The notes below the pieces were generated by a model that was not told where the DNA came from, did not search any database, and worked only from the letters and a program-made list of their open reading frames with translations. A DNA stretch of 64,000 nucleotides from Diphasiastrum complanatum. Its lineage: Eukaryota > Streptophyta > Lycopodiopsida > Lycopodiales > Lycopodiaceae. The position numbers and the translations under genes are program-made. The DNA lies in the NCBI GenBank assembly GCA_029204225.1, contig CM055102.1, positions 62,105,168 through 62,169,167 on the forward strand, in the 5' to 3' direction. Every line of letters begins with the position of its first letter. Within the stretch, counting starts at the first letter, position 1. Shown piece after piece: positions 10,886-22,224 of this stretch.

Positions 10886-11679
10886 ATCAGATTTTGAAAC
10901 AATCTTCTTTTTTCAAGTCACCGCAAGTTGATGCATATGATGGATGCATTAGTGAAAAGTTTCATTCGAAACCTTTTCAATTTGATGTTTTAGCAAAGGC
11001 TGAAAAATTCAAGCACTCTTTGGAACCTTTTTGTACTAATCGAGGAGGGAGTCAACATGTGTCAATTAGTACTTTTGTTCAAAGTGTTAAGAGTGAGCAT
11101 TTGATTGGAGAGAATTTTTCATTACTTGAAGAATCTTCTATGTCATCCCATACCTCTTCGAGGGACAGCTTTGATGACACCATCGTTGATGCATCTCTTG
11201 ATAGTTTGCCAAATTTTTATGATGAAGACATTAGACAGCAGGTTCAGTCATCTTCTTTTGGTCATTTACAGCCCATTTTACATCATGAGCAGTCCATTAT
11301 GCTTCAGGAACAGCCTGCGGAAGATTATGGACAACATGGTCCATGTTGGGAACACTTTGAGCAGCAAAGTGTTGAACAGCCCATAACAATTCCTTGTCGG
11401 CTATTGGAGACTTTGCAGGACAGCAAAGAAATATCTTACTACGAAAGGAAGGCACATGCCTCTTTAAAATCAGTACCTCTTGCTGATTTTTTTGGTTCTA
11501 CACTTACTCTTCATCATGATGTTGGTACATCGCCTATTCTATGTGAGCAAGGCATTGATGGTAAGGTTCGGGAGGATGTGATGCCAAAAGAGTTTGGTAC
11601 TCTTTTTTATTGTCCTTATGATAAGAAGTATTTTCGAATAATGTGGGAGCTTATGATCGATTACAAGTCCATGTTGTGA
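10843..11679 (+). CDS. 278-codon open frame of uncertain function in copia B
   Basis: This uninterrupted frame fills the place of RT/RNase H. Its first 20 residues match the tail of copia RT. A segment near residue 60-75 (HSLEPFCTNRGG) looks like a diverged copy of the integrase block HSLKILCTDRGG at about 9940-9970. Residues 130-250 (11220-11600) resemble the linker region at 10390-10850, with shared QPI, EHF-QQSV and LQDSK words. No RNase H motif and no YVDD are seen. It could be a neutral patchwork of duplicated pol pieces that happens to stay open, or a protein kept by a non-autonomous family. The start shown is simply the first in-frame ATG. I do not assign a function. Confidence 0.35.
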   Translation: MLIFHIFISQQRYIDQILKQSSFFKSPQVDAYDGCISEKFHSKPFQFDVLAKAEKFKHSLEPFCTNRGGSQHVSISTFVQSVKSEHLIGENFSLLEESSMSSHTSSRDSFDDTIVDASLDSLPNFYDEDIRQQVQSSSFGHLQPILHHEQSIMLQEQPAEDYGQHGPCWEHFEQQSVEQPITIPCRLLETLQDSKEISYYERKAHASLKSVPLADFFGSTLTLHHDVGTSPILCEQGIDGKVREDVMPKEFGTLFYCPYDKKYFRIMWELMIDYKSML

Positions 11680-11920
11680 CTTATTGCCGAGTTTATGTTG
11701 GTTCCCTACTTCGGATGGAGCATGCAAATCCTCACCCTTCGACTTGATGCTTCATTATTACGCATCTTTTTCCTTTTATATGTTGGACATGATTGGGGAT
11801 GAGATTTCGACTACTTCGGAGCGAAGTTTATTTGGTGACATGAAGTTCGGACAGCAAGTTGCATTTTTCTCTTTCGAGAAGTTACTTCATGTTATGTTAT
11901 GCATTTCCATTTAAGGAGGG

Positions 11921-12445
11921 TGTTGGAATGTAAATGGAATTGCTTACATTACCATAGGTTACTTTGACTCAAAAGGTCGAGAGTTGTGTAACCATGGTCA
12001 TTTATTATATTAGGCCTACTAACCTTAGAGTTAGCTAAGTTAGTATGAAATTAACTTGGTAGGGACTCATGGGTCCACTAGGCCTAATTGTGACATTAAG
12101 TACCCCAACTTGACATATTGGAGGTACTTTATTCTTTTTATGTAACTTATAGAAAGTTGGATAATCAATAGTCAAGTAGTTGGACAGCCAATAGTCAAGT
12201 AGTTGGAAAGCCAATAGTCAAGTAGTTGGATAGCCAATAGTCATGAAGTTAGATAGTCATCTTGGACTATATATATGTGTGCATCCCATTTGTATGATAC
12301 AATTTTGTAAGCAATACTGACTATTCTCCTTGGCTATCCACGAGTTTCTACAAGAGGGTTTCTATCCATCTCTTTCTTTCTTTTGAGAATGCTTTGTGTG
12401 ATTGAATAGTTAAGATTCTGGATCCTTAGGCTTCTATTTCCTACA
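11921..12445 (+). repeat. 3' LTR of copia B
   Basis: 525 bp, nearly identical to 7021-7549. The main differences are single bases and a shortened GATA repeat near 12255. It is preceded by a purine tract and followed by the target duplication AATCT. Confidence 0.95.
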
Positions 12446-12660
12446 AATCTCATTAACCAAGAAAGGCAGTAGCAATCAATTTTGTGTTTGAGCTAATATT
12501 TAGAAGCCGCATTTTGCTCTCTTGAATTTTCTATTTAGGTCGTGGCTTTCATGTCAATTGCTAGTGTGCAATCTATTGGACAAATGACCACAACATTGTT
12601 TTTCAACTTGTCCTCATGTTACCGAAAGGAGGAAATTCATTTTATACGAAGTTATAGTTC

Positions 12661-12710
<50 letters not shown>

Positions 12711-13414
12711 CACATTCTGCATGTGAGGGCAGTCATTATTTCACTTTCAAATAGACTAAAATTTTTTAAATCTCTCAGAACCTTTAAATGTGGATCTGTT
12801 TAGTGTTCAAACTGTATCTTTTGATCAATGCAATGATCTCTTTTCGTTATCTTCTCAAAAATATCACGATGTTATAAAAAGAAGAAAAAGACCTGCAAGC
12901 TTAATCTTTGAATCTCTCCCATAGTTTCCAGGTCTTATGTTCACCGGCAATAGATTCGAAAGCCAAAGAATAGAGATTCTTGGAACTATGAGCCCTTCTG
13001 AAGCACCTGTAAGTGCAATATACAAAGAAAAATGTGAGCTGTGCTGGACTTGAGGCAAGACAAATGCTTTCTACTGGATCCTGACACTGTACACTAGGAA
13101 GTGCTCTCAGTAGAAGTTTAGCTTGACTGCCATAGGACCTTTTCATGTCCTTCCCGACATACAATCACTGAAAAATGCTGCCAAGATGATCAAAAGCTGA
13201 CAAAATGGACTAGATTTCCAAATTCAAGTAAGGTACTGTAGGTTGGGATGGAAGAAATCTTGTGATTTATCAATTCTGCCTAATAATTAATAGAACATCT
13301 AGTGAAGGTAACAGTCTGATTCTTTGATTTCTATAGAAGCTCACTACTCAAATTTGTTTTTGTACACCCATTTTGAATAATAACAAATCCATGGAAGCTG
13401 AACTGGCTCATAAC
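12446..13414. other. right flank of copia B; microsatellite, no recognised exon
   Basis: A (CT)n run of about 22 units occupies 12665-12708. The rest is AT-rich non-coding sequence. The minus-strand frames around 12864-13164 have no recognisable domain. It may be intron of the oxidoreductase gene. Confidence 0.45.
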
Positions 13415-13424
13415 TCTTGTATCA

Positions 13425-14074
13425 ATGTTGTATCGAAACGCGTTTCGAACGATGAAACGTATTTGAAACGCCTCGTTCGAAACGGGTTCATTTCGAAACA
13501 TCAAACGGACGTTCGAAAGGACTGGGAAAAACACCAATTTATTTTACATTTCCGCGCGGTCCCAAGAGGTGATTAGGCCTAGGCATATAAGATAAGAGCT
13601 AGGCATAAAAGTGTGATTGTTGACATGTTATCGAGTACCTACTACCATGACCAAAGTTTTGAAACAATTCTTAAAAGTTCTTCAATCTTCTTGAACTATA
13701 AGTTCTGACTCTGAGCATTGAATTCATTGATTTCAATCGTGATTCTAAGGTTCGAATCCTAGGTGTCTTGCTTTCATTAATCATGTACCTGCTATTGTGT
13801 TTCAAAACAATTTCTCAGAGCTCCCCAAGTTTTAATCTTCTTAATTTATGACTTCTTACAATAAGCACTAAAGCCACTAAGTTGGACATAGAAATTGGAT
13901 GTATCTACTTAGTACTAGTCTTTCTATGACATGTCTAAACCCCAAAAACCCATAAAAACAGATTTAAAAAAAAAAAACCTAAAAAAGCTTCTCGTTTCGA
14001 ACCTGGACCTCTCGTTTCAAACGCGTTTGAAACGTGTTTTGAAATGACGTACGAAACGGGTTCAAAAAACTGTG
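13425..14074. mobile_element. MITE, probably Mutator-like
   Basis: The 650-bp insert is flanked by an identical 10-bp direct repeat, TCTTGTATCA, at 13415-13424 and 14075-14084. Such a length suits Mutator-like elements (9-11 bp). Both ends are rich in CGTTTCGAA/TTCGAAACG words and pair as imperfect inverted repeats; the best block aligns GAAACGCGTTTCGAACG (left) with GAACCCGTTTCGTACG (right, reverse strand). There is no transposase. Without it the flanks rejoin as AACTCTTGTATCACAAAGG, about 55 bp upstream of the oxidoreductase exon. Confidence 0.65.
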
Positions 14075-14139
14075 TCTTGTATCACAAAGGTTTGTGGTAG
14101 CTGAGCAAATTAAAGCAAGAGGTTGGTGTGATTGTGCAG

Positions 14140-14829
14140 ATTCCAGGTGTTCAAGCCCAAAAGTTAGACTTTGCACATTGGGAAAAGAACTTAGGATCAT
14201 GGGCAGCAGTCCTCCCAGCAGCTGATGCAAGTGTAGTGCGAAGAACATTGGCAACCGTAGCAGAGAACCCCCAAGGATTAATTTGTCTAGAAGATGCAGA
14301 AAATGCTGAAGCTGAGCTTGTGAAAAGAAAATGGCAAGAGATTAAGCCTGTCCAGTATGGAGTATACATTGCCTTCAAGAGATTCATTGATATGATTCCT
14401 TATTTCTTATTGGGGGCATTGTTATTCTTCTTTGCTCGGTTCAAGTGGGCAGCTAAGCTTCTGATCGCTTACCCAGAGCTCTTCACCCTTAGAGTATTCA
14501 CAAAGAAAGGCCCAACTGAAGAGGAAGTAAAAAATGCGCATTTTCAGATGTGGTTTTTTGGCAAGGGGTTCAGCAACTCCAACATAGAAGGACAACAACT
14601 GAAGATACCTGATAAACAGATAGTCACTCGTGTATGTGGACCAGAAATTGGTTATGTGACGACTCCAATTATCTTGGTTCAGGCCGCTCTTATTGTCTTA
14701 GATGAGAGGAAAAGTTTGCCCAAGGGTGGGGTGCTCACACCAGGGGCTGTCTTTGGCATCAGTGATCTTCAAGAGCGACTCGAAAAGAATGGGATTACTT
14801 TTGAAGTTGTCAGTATCAGTAAAGTATGA
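14140..14829 (+). CDS. saccharopine dehydrogenase-like oxidoreductase, last exon (partial)
   Basis: The frame encodes the C-terminal half of the family represented in Arabidopsis by At5g39410 (about 450 residues). Aligning blocks are LPAADASVVRRTLATV, KPVQYGVYIAFK, KGPTEEEVKNAHFQMWFFGK, CGPEIGYVTTPIILVQAAL and GGVLTPGAVFGISDLQERL, ending at TGA 14827-14829. A hydrophobic stretch (IPYFLLGALLFFFARF, about residues 86-101 of the exon) is a likely membrane or lipid-contact segment. The exon start is taken from the acceptor TGATTGTGCAG just before 14140; an in-frame stop at 14098 rules out a long upstream extension. The N-terminal NAD(P)-binding half is not found, so the exon either follows a long intron reaching beyond 1 or is a truncated copy. 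The frame is intact, which favours a working gene. An AATAAA lies at 15125. The exact substrate of this plant subfamily is uncertain. Confidence 0.85.
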   Translation: MPGVQAQKLDFAHWEKNLGSWAAVLPAADASVVRRTLATVAENPQGLICLEDAENAEAELVKRKWQEIKPVQYGVYIAFKRFIDMIPYFLLGALLFFFARFKWAAKLLIAYPELFTLRVFTKKGPTEEEVKNAHFQMWFFGKGFSNSNIEGQQLKIPDKQIVTRVCGPEIGYVTTPIILVQAALIVLDERKSLPKGGVLTPGAVFGISDLQERLEKNGITFEVVSISKV

Positions 14830-14841
14830 GAGAGAGAGAGA

Positions 14842-14889
<48 letters not shown>

Positions 14890-14899
14890 GAGAGAGAGA
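14828..14899 (+). repeat. (GA)n microsatellite at the stop codon
   Basis: About 36 GA units with two GGGA interruptions. The repeat begins inside the TGA stop codon of the oxidoreductase exon and would be the first part of its 3' untranslated region. Confidence 0.95.
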
Positions 14900-16949
14900 C
14901 ACTGTATCTCCTAGTCAACTGCTAGTGCTTATTGGCCAGTCCCTGAATGGCCTCAAGTTGCTTCACATTCCTTAAAAGGAGTGAGCTGCAAGGTGGAGCC
15001 TGCATTCTTGAAGGCTCAGATGGCTACTTGAAGTACATTTTCAGACATTATCAAACTAGACAAATGGGCAAACACTTGTTGCATATGCATCATTTTGGAA
15101 AACTGTGGTAGCACTTGATTTGCTAATAAAATTTTGCTTGATTAAGCTTAGCTTCATATTAAGTTGTTACACCTCTTTCAAGCTTATAGAAGCAAAATTG
15201 GACTTCAGGTTGCTTCAAAAACTTTTGATAAAGTCCAGACTTAGGTTGTTATAATGACTTACTACTTGAGACTGGCAAGAGCATTTAGTTTTTGTGACAT
15301 GCTGCTAACATTTATTGTTTTGTTTCATGACGAGGTCCTGTCATATGAAATAAGCTTTTGGCAGTACTCTTATATTCTCTCATACAACCAGCGCTTCATC
15401 AATGTGAACTGTCTTTCCAGGTGAGCAGAATTCTAGCATACGATAAGCAGTCGTATGCTTTGGTTTATACATATTGGGGAATGGTCTTTTTAGTGTGTGC
15501 ACCCGGTGCAACATTATGGCGAGGCCTTTAGGCCAAGTTATAATCGAACGGCCATTGAACCAGGTGTAAAGGTCATCAAACAGACTTATGGAGCCATAAT
15601 TGAATGACCATTGAACGGGCATAAAAGTCTTGTTACGGTCAAGCCACTGTTCTACAGCCATTGAACCTATTGTAAAGGTCGATAGAAAGACTTTTTCAAG
15701 CCTAAAGGATGTTGAGGCGCCAAGCCAAAATTTAATGGCCATTGAACTGGAAGCAAAGAAGAAATAATGTTTCCCAATTGTAATGGATGGCTAGGGAGAC
15801 CCCTTTTTACAGTTCAAATTTTTTTATGAGTGGTCTTGTCAAATTCCTTTATGGTCCTTTTATGGGCATAATGTTCTTATGAAAATTCTCTTATGGACTG
15901 AAGATTTCAAAAAATTCCAAGAAAGTAGGTGAGGTCACTTTTAGATATCATAATTTGCCCTTCATTGTTATACGGGCAACATCCTCTCCACACGTTTAGG
16001 TGAACAAGCAATGTACTCATGGTTTTATAAGGAATCACAAGCTTTGTAGTGCTCTTCAACAATGCAAAGTAATCTTGCAAGTAAATCCTTTACATAATGA
16101 TGAAACCTACTACTCATCGACACATGGCTTTAGCTAATAGCAAATCAACCACCAACCAAGATGTTCTATGACAGTTTTTCCATCACGAACAATGTTGCTT
16201 TTAGATCCGTATCCAACTAGGTTATGCTACGATCTATAAGTATAATGCTATTTTCCCTTCAAATATGTCTTGTATACAAAAAGCGCATGTTTTTTTACTC
16301 ATGATGTTATTCAATGGAAATAGAAATCAAGTTACAAGAAATTAAAAGAGAAATATGTGTGTGTGTGACACTCATACATATATTTGGTATCTAGCCACAA
16401 TTTACCATTTTTTGTACCTTATGCAAAAAGCCAATCTCCCCTTGATAGGATTGCCCTCTATGTTTTTGACCACATGTTGAAAATCAAGCCAAATTGGCTA
16501 GATATGGTTAATGGCCAGTTCATAGGAGAGAGTTTTGTAATAAACACATGCAAGGGTTTGGGTAGAAGACAACTTATCCTTAGATGATAGTGATGTTGTT
16601 TTAAGGAAACATGAAATCATGGAACATTAGTACAAAGAGAGCCACCCAAGACAAGAAAGTTGTTGGATACTAGTGTGATATCTTGGAATGATTGCTCTAC
16701 TATGTATGGATATTTTGTGCACTAGAATTGTAATCTCTATATTGAACTTAAGTTTTGTTTGTGCCATTTGAATCAAGTCAAATTGTGGGTTTTTTTGGCA
16801 TTGCCTTGCAAAAGGCAATATGATGTGTTCAGATTGATCAATATCTTATATTATAAGGGTATGTGCATGCAAAAAGTTTGTAACATTGTTCAGGACTTCA
16901 TTGCAAGAATTCGTTTATTTAAATGCACCTCTTTAAATGCAAGTAGTCA
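14900..16949. other. 3' flank of the oxidoreductase gene; no recognised gene
   Basis: An AATAAA at 15125-15130 could polyadenylate the upstream gene. At about 15550-15740 a degenerate unit GGCCATTGAACC...GTAAAGGTC recurs four times at 50-60 bp spacing. A 120-codon minus-strand frame (15380-15742) lies on these repeats and has no recognisable domain. The rest is AT-rich. Confidence 0.4.
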
Positions 16950-18074
16950 ATAGCAAAAAATTCTTGCATGTTTTTTCTTTTATGCATGCCCAACAACCTG
17001 GATTTGTGTGGATCTGATCAGTTTAATAGGCTAATGTTAGCGGAACCTCATCCGCCAAAATCCATTCCTAAGGAGATCAAGACACCAAGATTGTTGGCTC
17101 ATGTCCAACTGACGTCCAAAATACCCAACACACAAGCATACAGGCCCAAATCCAAAGTGTATACATGGGATGTGTATCCAAACGAAGTCTGAGATACAAT
17201 CAACGACGATATAACAAGTGAGGTAACAACACCGCCCACTCAAAAACCCCAAAAACCTCGGTTAAAAAAAATAAACTCATTGATACAAAATTAATCGAGC
17301 ATCAAAAACAGATGCGTGAGAAGCTTAAACAACCGATAAAGCCCTTGTCTAAGGAGATAGAAATCAAACAATCAGACCATGCTTCCACGTCCGGTAGTGA
17401 ATCAACTTAGATGATTCCCAAAGTCCCAAAAATTTTTGTGGACCCACCTTTTGATCTTTCACAGAAGTTCAAAGATTTCACACTGGATGACGTTGTTCTC
17501 CAATTACCACAGCCACACCGGGAACCTACACCAAGTTCCAACTCCTTTGAAGGACCAGCTAAGACAATTCCATTAAACCTTAAAGATCCTGACGAGGAGA
17601 TAGATCGCATTTTTCATGTTGGTGCACACCTGTCATCAGCCCAACTTTCTGATCTGGAAACTCTGCTTTGCAAATACAAGGATGTATTTGCATGAAATTA
17701 CACAGAAATGAAAGGAATCCCACCTGAAATAATGGTCCATTGGATTCCTTTAGAAGACAATGCTAAGCCTGTTAGGGCTAAACCTTACCGAAGTAACCCC
17801 TGTCTATCATGAGAGGATCGACGAAGATATTAAGAAATTGTTGGATGTTGGCTTCATTTATGCAGTTCAACATACTAATTGGGTATCACCCATTGTGGTT
17901 TTACCTAAGAAAAATGGCAAGCTTCGTATCTATGTCGATCTCAAGAACCTTAATGCAGTTACAAAAAAAGACCATTTTCCCTTGCATTTAACAACCCAAA
18001 TCTTAGAGGAAATGGCAGGAGCTGAAGCTTTCAGCTTCTTGGATGAGATCCAATCAAGATCAATCCCAATGTAG
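16950..18074 (+). pseudogene. Ty3/gypsy pol fragment (RT N-terminus), element G1
   Basis: From 17411 the frame shows a pre-RT region (FKDFTLDDVVLQLPQP, then a YKDVFA motif), and a stop at 17693. RT begins in the next pieces: a KPVRAKPYR-like run near 17770, then DEDIKKLLDVGFIYAV, WVSPIVVLPKKNGKLRI, VDLKNLNAV and KKDHFPLH (17820-17990). It ends at AEAFSFLDE around 18045. The YxDD active site, RNase H and integrase are absent. The same family is better preserved at 48193-50690; shared words include VGAHL and the LPQ/PYEG or SFEG linker. At least two frameshifts are visible. The sequence runs directly into a different internal region and LTR at 18502. Confidence 0.85.
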
Positions 18075-18501
18075 CCCTCCAGTCAGAAGAAGACCATGAG
18101 ATGATGGCCTGGCTATACTACAAAGCGGCCTTCATGTCGTCACGATATGTGACCATGGTGGAAGACTGGCAGGAAATGGGCTTTATTGAAATGATAAGAG
18201 AGTACCTGGGGCCACTCAACTTCGGAAGTAAGCTTCGCTTCCAAGTATTTGAAGCCCTGGGGAGAAAGATGAGCGAGCGAAAACAAACGACACGATGGTG
18301 AGGCGAGCAGGACTCGCAAGCGGTTCTCAAGAGGGCTGAAATGTAGCGGTCATTGAGAGACCTTCATTTTTGAGAAATAGTTTGCAGATAATAAGCACCT
18401 GGTTTTACAGAAGCGAATGAAGATCCACGCTTTTCCAAGTGTCGAGCAAAATGACATCACCTGTGTTGTAGTGGGTCCTACAACAGATTAGGGGTGGATA
18501 A
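18075..18501 (+). repeat. internal 3' end of an LTR element
   Basis: This non-coding stretch ends with TTAGGGGTGGATAA, a purine-rich tract immediately before the LTR at 18502. A reverse-strand counterpart lies at 52699-53215; the best match is around 18385-18440 against 52785-52840 (CACCTGGTTTTA and CCACGCTTTTCCAAGTG words). It is either part of G1 after deletion of the rest of pol, or of another gypsy element. Confidence 0.55.
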
Positions 18502-19578
18502 TGTTAGCGGATTCCAGAGAATCCCCAGATGCCGAGCCAAGCTGAAGACACAGAGTATCTCTCACCCATGACCGAGGAGGTCTCAGAAGAAGGAGAGCAG
18601 AAGAAGCTGAGAGCCGAGAAATTACTAGCTAGGATGATAGTGAGTTATCTATGTGAGCCTACATGGTGTATCCCAGAGAAGGAACGACCATATAGGAGCT
18701 AGTAATACTTCCTGGGCTTTGTAAATAAATGTAGACCCCCCTTAAATAGTTTAGAGTGAGCCACCTTTTGATGGTGACCACTAGTGGAAGGGCAATTTCC
18801 ACATGTAATTTCTAATTTGGTGGAATTGCCACTTGGGCAGCCTTCTTGCTTATTTAAGGGCCCCCCCTCTCTTGTGAGGGAGCTTTGAATGTATTGTCAA
18901 GTTCTCTTGAGTGAATAAAGAAGATCTTCCACGAGTTCTTGATGATTGCTAAGCTCCTTGTTCATGGCAATGTTCTTGAGTGAAGTTTCTATGAGCATGC
19001 TTTGATTTCTTTTGTGTTGTGGATTAACTAAATTTCTTGGTTACTCTCTTGCTTTTAGTTGTGGATTAGATTTCATTTCTTGTTTGTGGATTAGTTTAGG
19101 AATCAGCATTCAAGTAAACTAAATAGGCTGGATTTGTGGTGTAGATCTTGCATATTTTCTTACATTCCAGTTCTTGATTGTTCTTGGGCATTCTAAGCAT
19201 CAAAAGGTGAGTGTTTCTTGATTCTTGGGTTGCTGGAGTGCTGTTAGTTTCTAGTTTCTTGTTTCTTGCTGAGTAGTTTAATCTTGTCATTGTTTTGTTC
19301 CCTGATTTGGTAGATAGTTTGTAGAATTGCTCCATGATTCAAAAGGCTGATCTATTTGAGCTAGGACTGGTTTCATGGCTTGTTTATGCATGTAGCTAAG
19401 TAACTAATCCATCTCTTTCCCACTGACAGGCTGGGAAATACACGCTGTGATCTGAGAAATGCTTCTGTTTGGAAAATGTTCTAACAAGAAGACCAGAACC
19501 GTAGCTAACAGAAGAACGAACAAAGAAGAGAAAAGAAGAAGAAATTGTGTTCACAGATTCAGTGGGAATCTGTGAACA
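18502..19578 (+). repeat. long LTR, family F (copy 1)
   Basis: Starts TGTTAGCGGATTCC after the purine tract and probably ends GGAATCTGTGAACA. Its start and end are near-inverted copies of each other over about 14 bp. Copy 2 is 51384-52698 on the minus strand. Shared internal blocks include a CCGAGGAGGTCTC run and the 3' half around GGAATTGCCACTTG. The right end is placed by comparison only. Confidence 0.6.
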
Positions 19579-21709
19579 GCTAATTGTGTGATTTTAGCCC
19601 ATTTTTCACAGTTTTTCCTTGATATCTCTCTGATCTTGGCTTTGATTGGCCTGAAATTTTCACAGTAGTTGATCTGGAGTGAATCTAGCATGGTATGAAG
19701 TGATGAAGGTTAACTCTTGCAGATTTGGAAGTTATTGATGTCTGAGAGGGATTTTGATCACTTTTTGGCTCGCAGATTCATCAATTCTTCATATTAACTC
19801 TTGCAGACTTGATCCTTGATGGAGAATGACCTTATGATATCAATGGATTGTGCTACAAAGGTAACTTGTGCGAGGTTCTCTAATAATGATATTTTTTTGT
19901 ATTTTTTGGGCACTTGGAACTCTCTTACAGTTCATTGGAACAAGATGAACTCTCGTAGTCTCGTCTGTAAGCTAATCTCATCAAGAGAAAGTTTCAGCAG
20001 GAACTCTCGAGGGTTAGTTGCAATAGGAACTTTAAAAAATGGGGTCTACGAGGGTTCTAACTGGATTTTCGCTCTTTTTGGACTTTTGGAACTCTCTCAA
20101 GAGGTCTTCCACTACAAAGGAGCTCTTCTAGACTCGTCTATGAGCTTATCTCAAAGAGATCTAGCTACAGTAGGAGTGGCGAAGGTAAGCAGTTTTGAAA
20201 TTTTTTTGGTTTTTACAAGGGTTTTTTGAATGTTTTTTTGATTTTTTTTCACTTTTCTGGAAATTTGCTTGGAAGTAACTCTCGTAGGCTTCTATGCAAG
20301 ACTTGGACAGTGTCCTCATGCTGTTGCCAATCATGCGAGAGTTGAATTCCAATGGTTTGTCAAAAATCAAAATCTGATGGTGTTTTTTACTTTTTCCCTT
20401 TAAAAATACAGATTTCTTGGTTTTTCTTGTGATTTTTTGTTATAGGTGATGATGTGTCAAGCCCTTAGAGGTTGTCCCAGGTCTCCACTACCTCCAAACA
20501 CCTCCTCCGCTAGCTTCAACTGACATATCAACACTAAAAAACAAGTAATATCCACTCTAAGCTACTCCAAAACCCCTTTTAACACACACTACACAAAGTG
20601 GTGGAGTTTCTTCCTCTCAACTAGCATGTAAAATGGAGTACAAGAGGTGTCTTTTATTCTTGGGGAGGCCCTTGCCCCTTTGCTTCTATTGGCTATTTCA
20701 TTGAGGGAATGATTGAAATCCAAGCCCTTCAAAAGAAACACAACTAGATCTATGGTGCACAAAGAAGCACACTCCACCTACCACCACTTTGACTTTGACT
20801 ATTACTTAGAACTTAAACAAAACTTAATCAACTTAGACTTTGGGCCCTTTACATTATTTTATTTGCATGGCCCAAGTCTATTTTATTCCATAAAAAAATA
20901 GTTTACATGTGCTCATTGGGCTATGAGCTTATGCACGCAGCAAGATGCCACGACCCTCGCACCTAATTTTCTATTTCTAGACATGTTTATTTATTTACAG
21001 AAAACACCCTCAACAAAGTTTCATCAAGCAAAGGGATACCTTACATTCTCGCTTTGGACATATACCCTATTGGAGAAGCAATAATGTCTCTCGAATTTGA
21101 GAATGTTGAATCTAGGAGTTGGAGAATATGAAAAATGTTGGGATTATGGATCTGGGAAACTTGAAATTTTTTGGGAATGTAGGTTCCAAAGATGATCTAC
21201 TAATATGGGCAAATTTATGGATTGATGGCCTCCCTAATTTAACCAAGTGGGTGTAGCCTGAAACTATGTCAAACTGTCCTAGAGGTCCTAGAGGGCTAAG
21301 TTACACTACAGGGTCTCTACCTAGCTACTTGGATCTAAGTTAGGGGATCTAATCTAACCTAGCTGATTGGGCCTAACCTAACTAGTCTGATTCGATTTAA
21401 CTAATTCTACTCTAAGTCTAATCTGTGTAACTTGCATACACTACTTTAATTATCTTATTGCTAGAGTTGATCTAACTAATTTTAAGCTATGTAACCTAAT
21501 CGCTATATGGGCTATCCTTACTAACCTAAAGTATTCGATCTATCCTAATTTAGATAAGTCAAGCTAACGGGGCTCTATGAGGGTCAAGCTATTCTAGGGT
21601 CAATCTATCTAACTACAACATTCGAAGTCTGTCCTAACTAAGCCTAACCTATCTAAACCCCTAAAAAGACGATGTCTTAAAAAATAGCTTAATGCACGAA
21701 AGTAGATTA
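19579..21709. other. no recognised gene; repeated GGAACTCTC words
   Basis: At 19800-20340 the words AACTCTC and CTCGTAG or CTCGTCT recur about every 60-110 bp, suggesting a decayed tandem or LTR structure. At 21210-21660 the sequence is rich in CTAACCTA words. No coding domain is visible, and the open frames are short or unlike any family I know. Confidence 0.35.
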
Positions 21710-22211
21710 CCTTCGAAAATTTTCTCTCTCTTCGCATTTTTTGCAAAGAGCCGAAGGTGTGTTAAAAATAGTTAAGCTTTTGAACTATGAAAGTGTCACA
21801 TTTTGAAAAAATGCGAATAAGCCGAAGCTGTTGAAAACATAGTGTATTTCTGTAGACTATTGAAAAAGTAATGTATTTCTGCAGACTTGTTCTAAATGCA
21901 AGTTTTGTGGAAGTCCTTGAAGATGGCCAAGTCTTTAATGACTTCAAGTTATTAAACTTGACATCTAAACTTTAAAATTATGACAAGATTGGTTATCCTT
22001 TGTTGGAGATCAGCCAGAAGCTCGTTGTAGAAGTTCTTCAAATAAATTGGTTGTCTAAGTTTGTGATTCCTGCAGGTATCAGATGAGCAGATGTAGAACC
22101 AAAGTTGGTTTCACCTGACTCTAGATCAATGATCAGTAAACATGTAGGAAGAATCATGAAATAGAAATTAGTCATTCACCAAGGAGACAATTGTGGGCTT
22201 AATTTTCAACA
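21710..22211 (-). repeat. LTR of copia C (copy 1)
   Basis: Read on the minus strand it starts TGTTGAAAATTAAG at 22211, right after a purine tract (AAGGGGGAC) downstream of the RNase H frame, so it is the 3' LTR. A second copy is at about 37150-37875. Both contain CTCTCTTCGCATTTT...GCC(G/A)AA(G/A)GTG words. The distal end is approximate. Confidence 0.7.
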
Positions 22212-22224
22212 GTCCCCCTTAAGG

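Larger units (their letters stand above)
7021..12445 (+). mobile_element. copia element B, full insertion, non-autonomous
   Basis: The LTRs at 7021-7549 and 11921-12445 both start TGTTGGAATG and end CCTACA. The five bases outside are identical (AATCT at 7016-7020 and 12446-12450), a perfect target-site duplication. A primer site for tRNA-Met (7550-7562) follows the 5' LTR, and a purine tract (AAGGAGGG, 11913-11920) precedes the 3' LTR. Internally it carries gag, protease and integrase with frameshifts. Most of RT and all recognisable RNase H are missing, replaced by duplicated, diverged sequence. A truncated LTR of the same family is at 63730-64000. By eye the LTRs differ at a few percent, so the insertion is moderately old. 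Confidence 0.95.

Noticed and set aside
15380-15742. 120-codon minus-strand frame
   Set aside because: It lies on a degenerate 50-60 bp tandem repeat and resembles no protein family.
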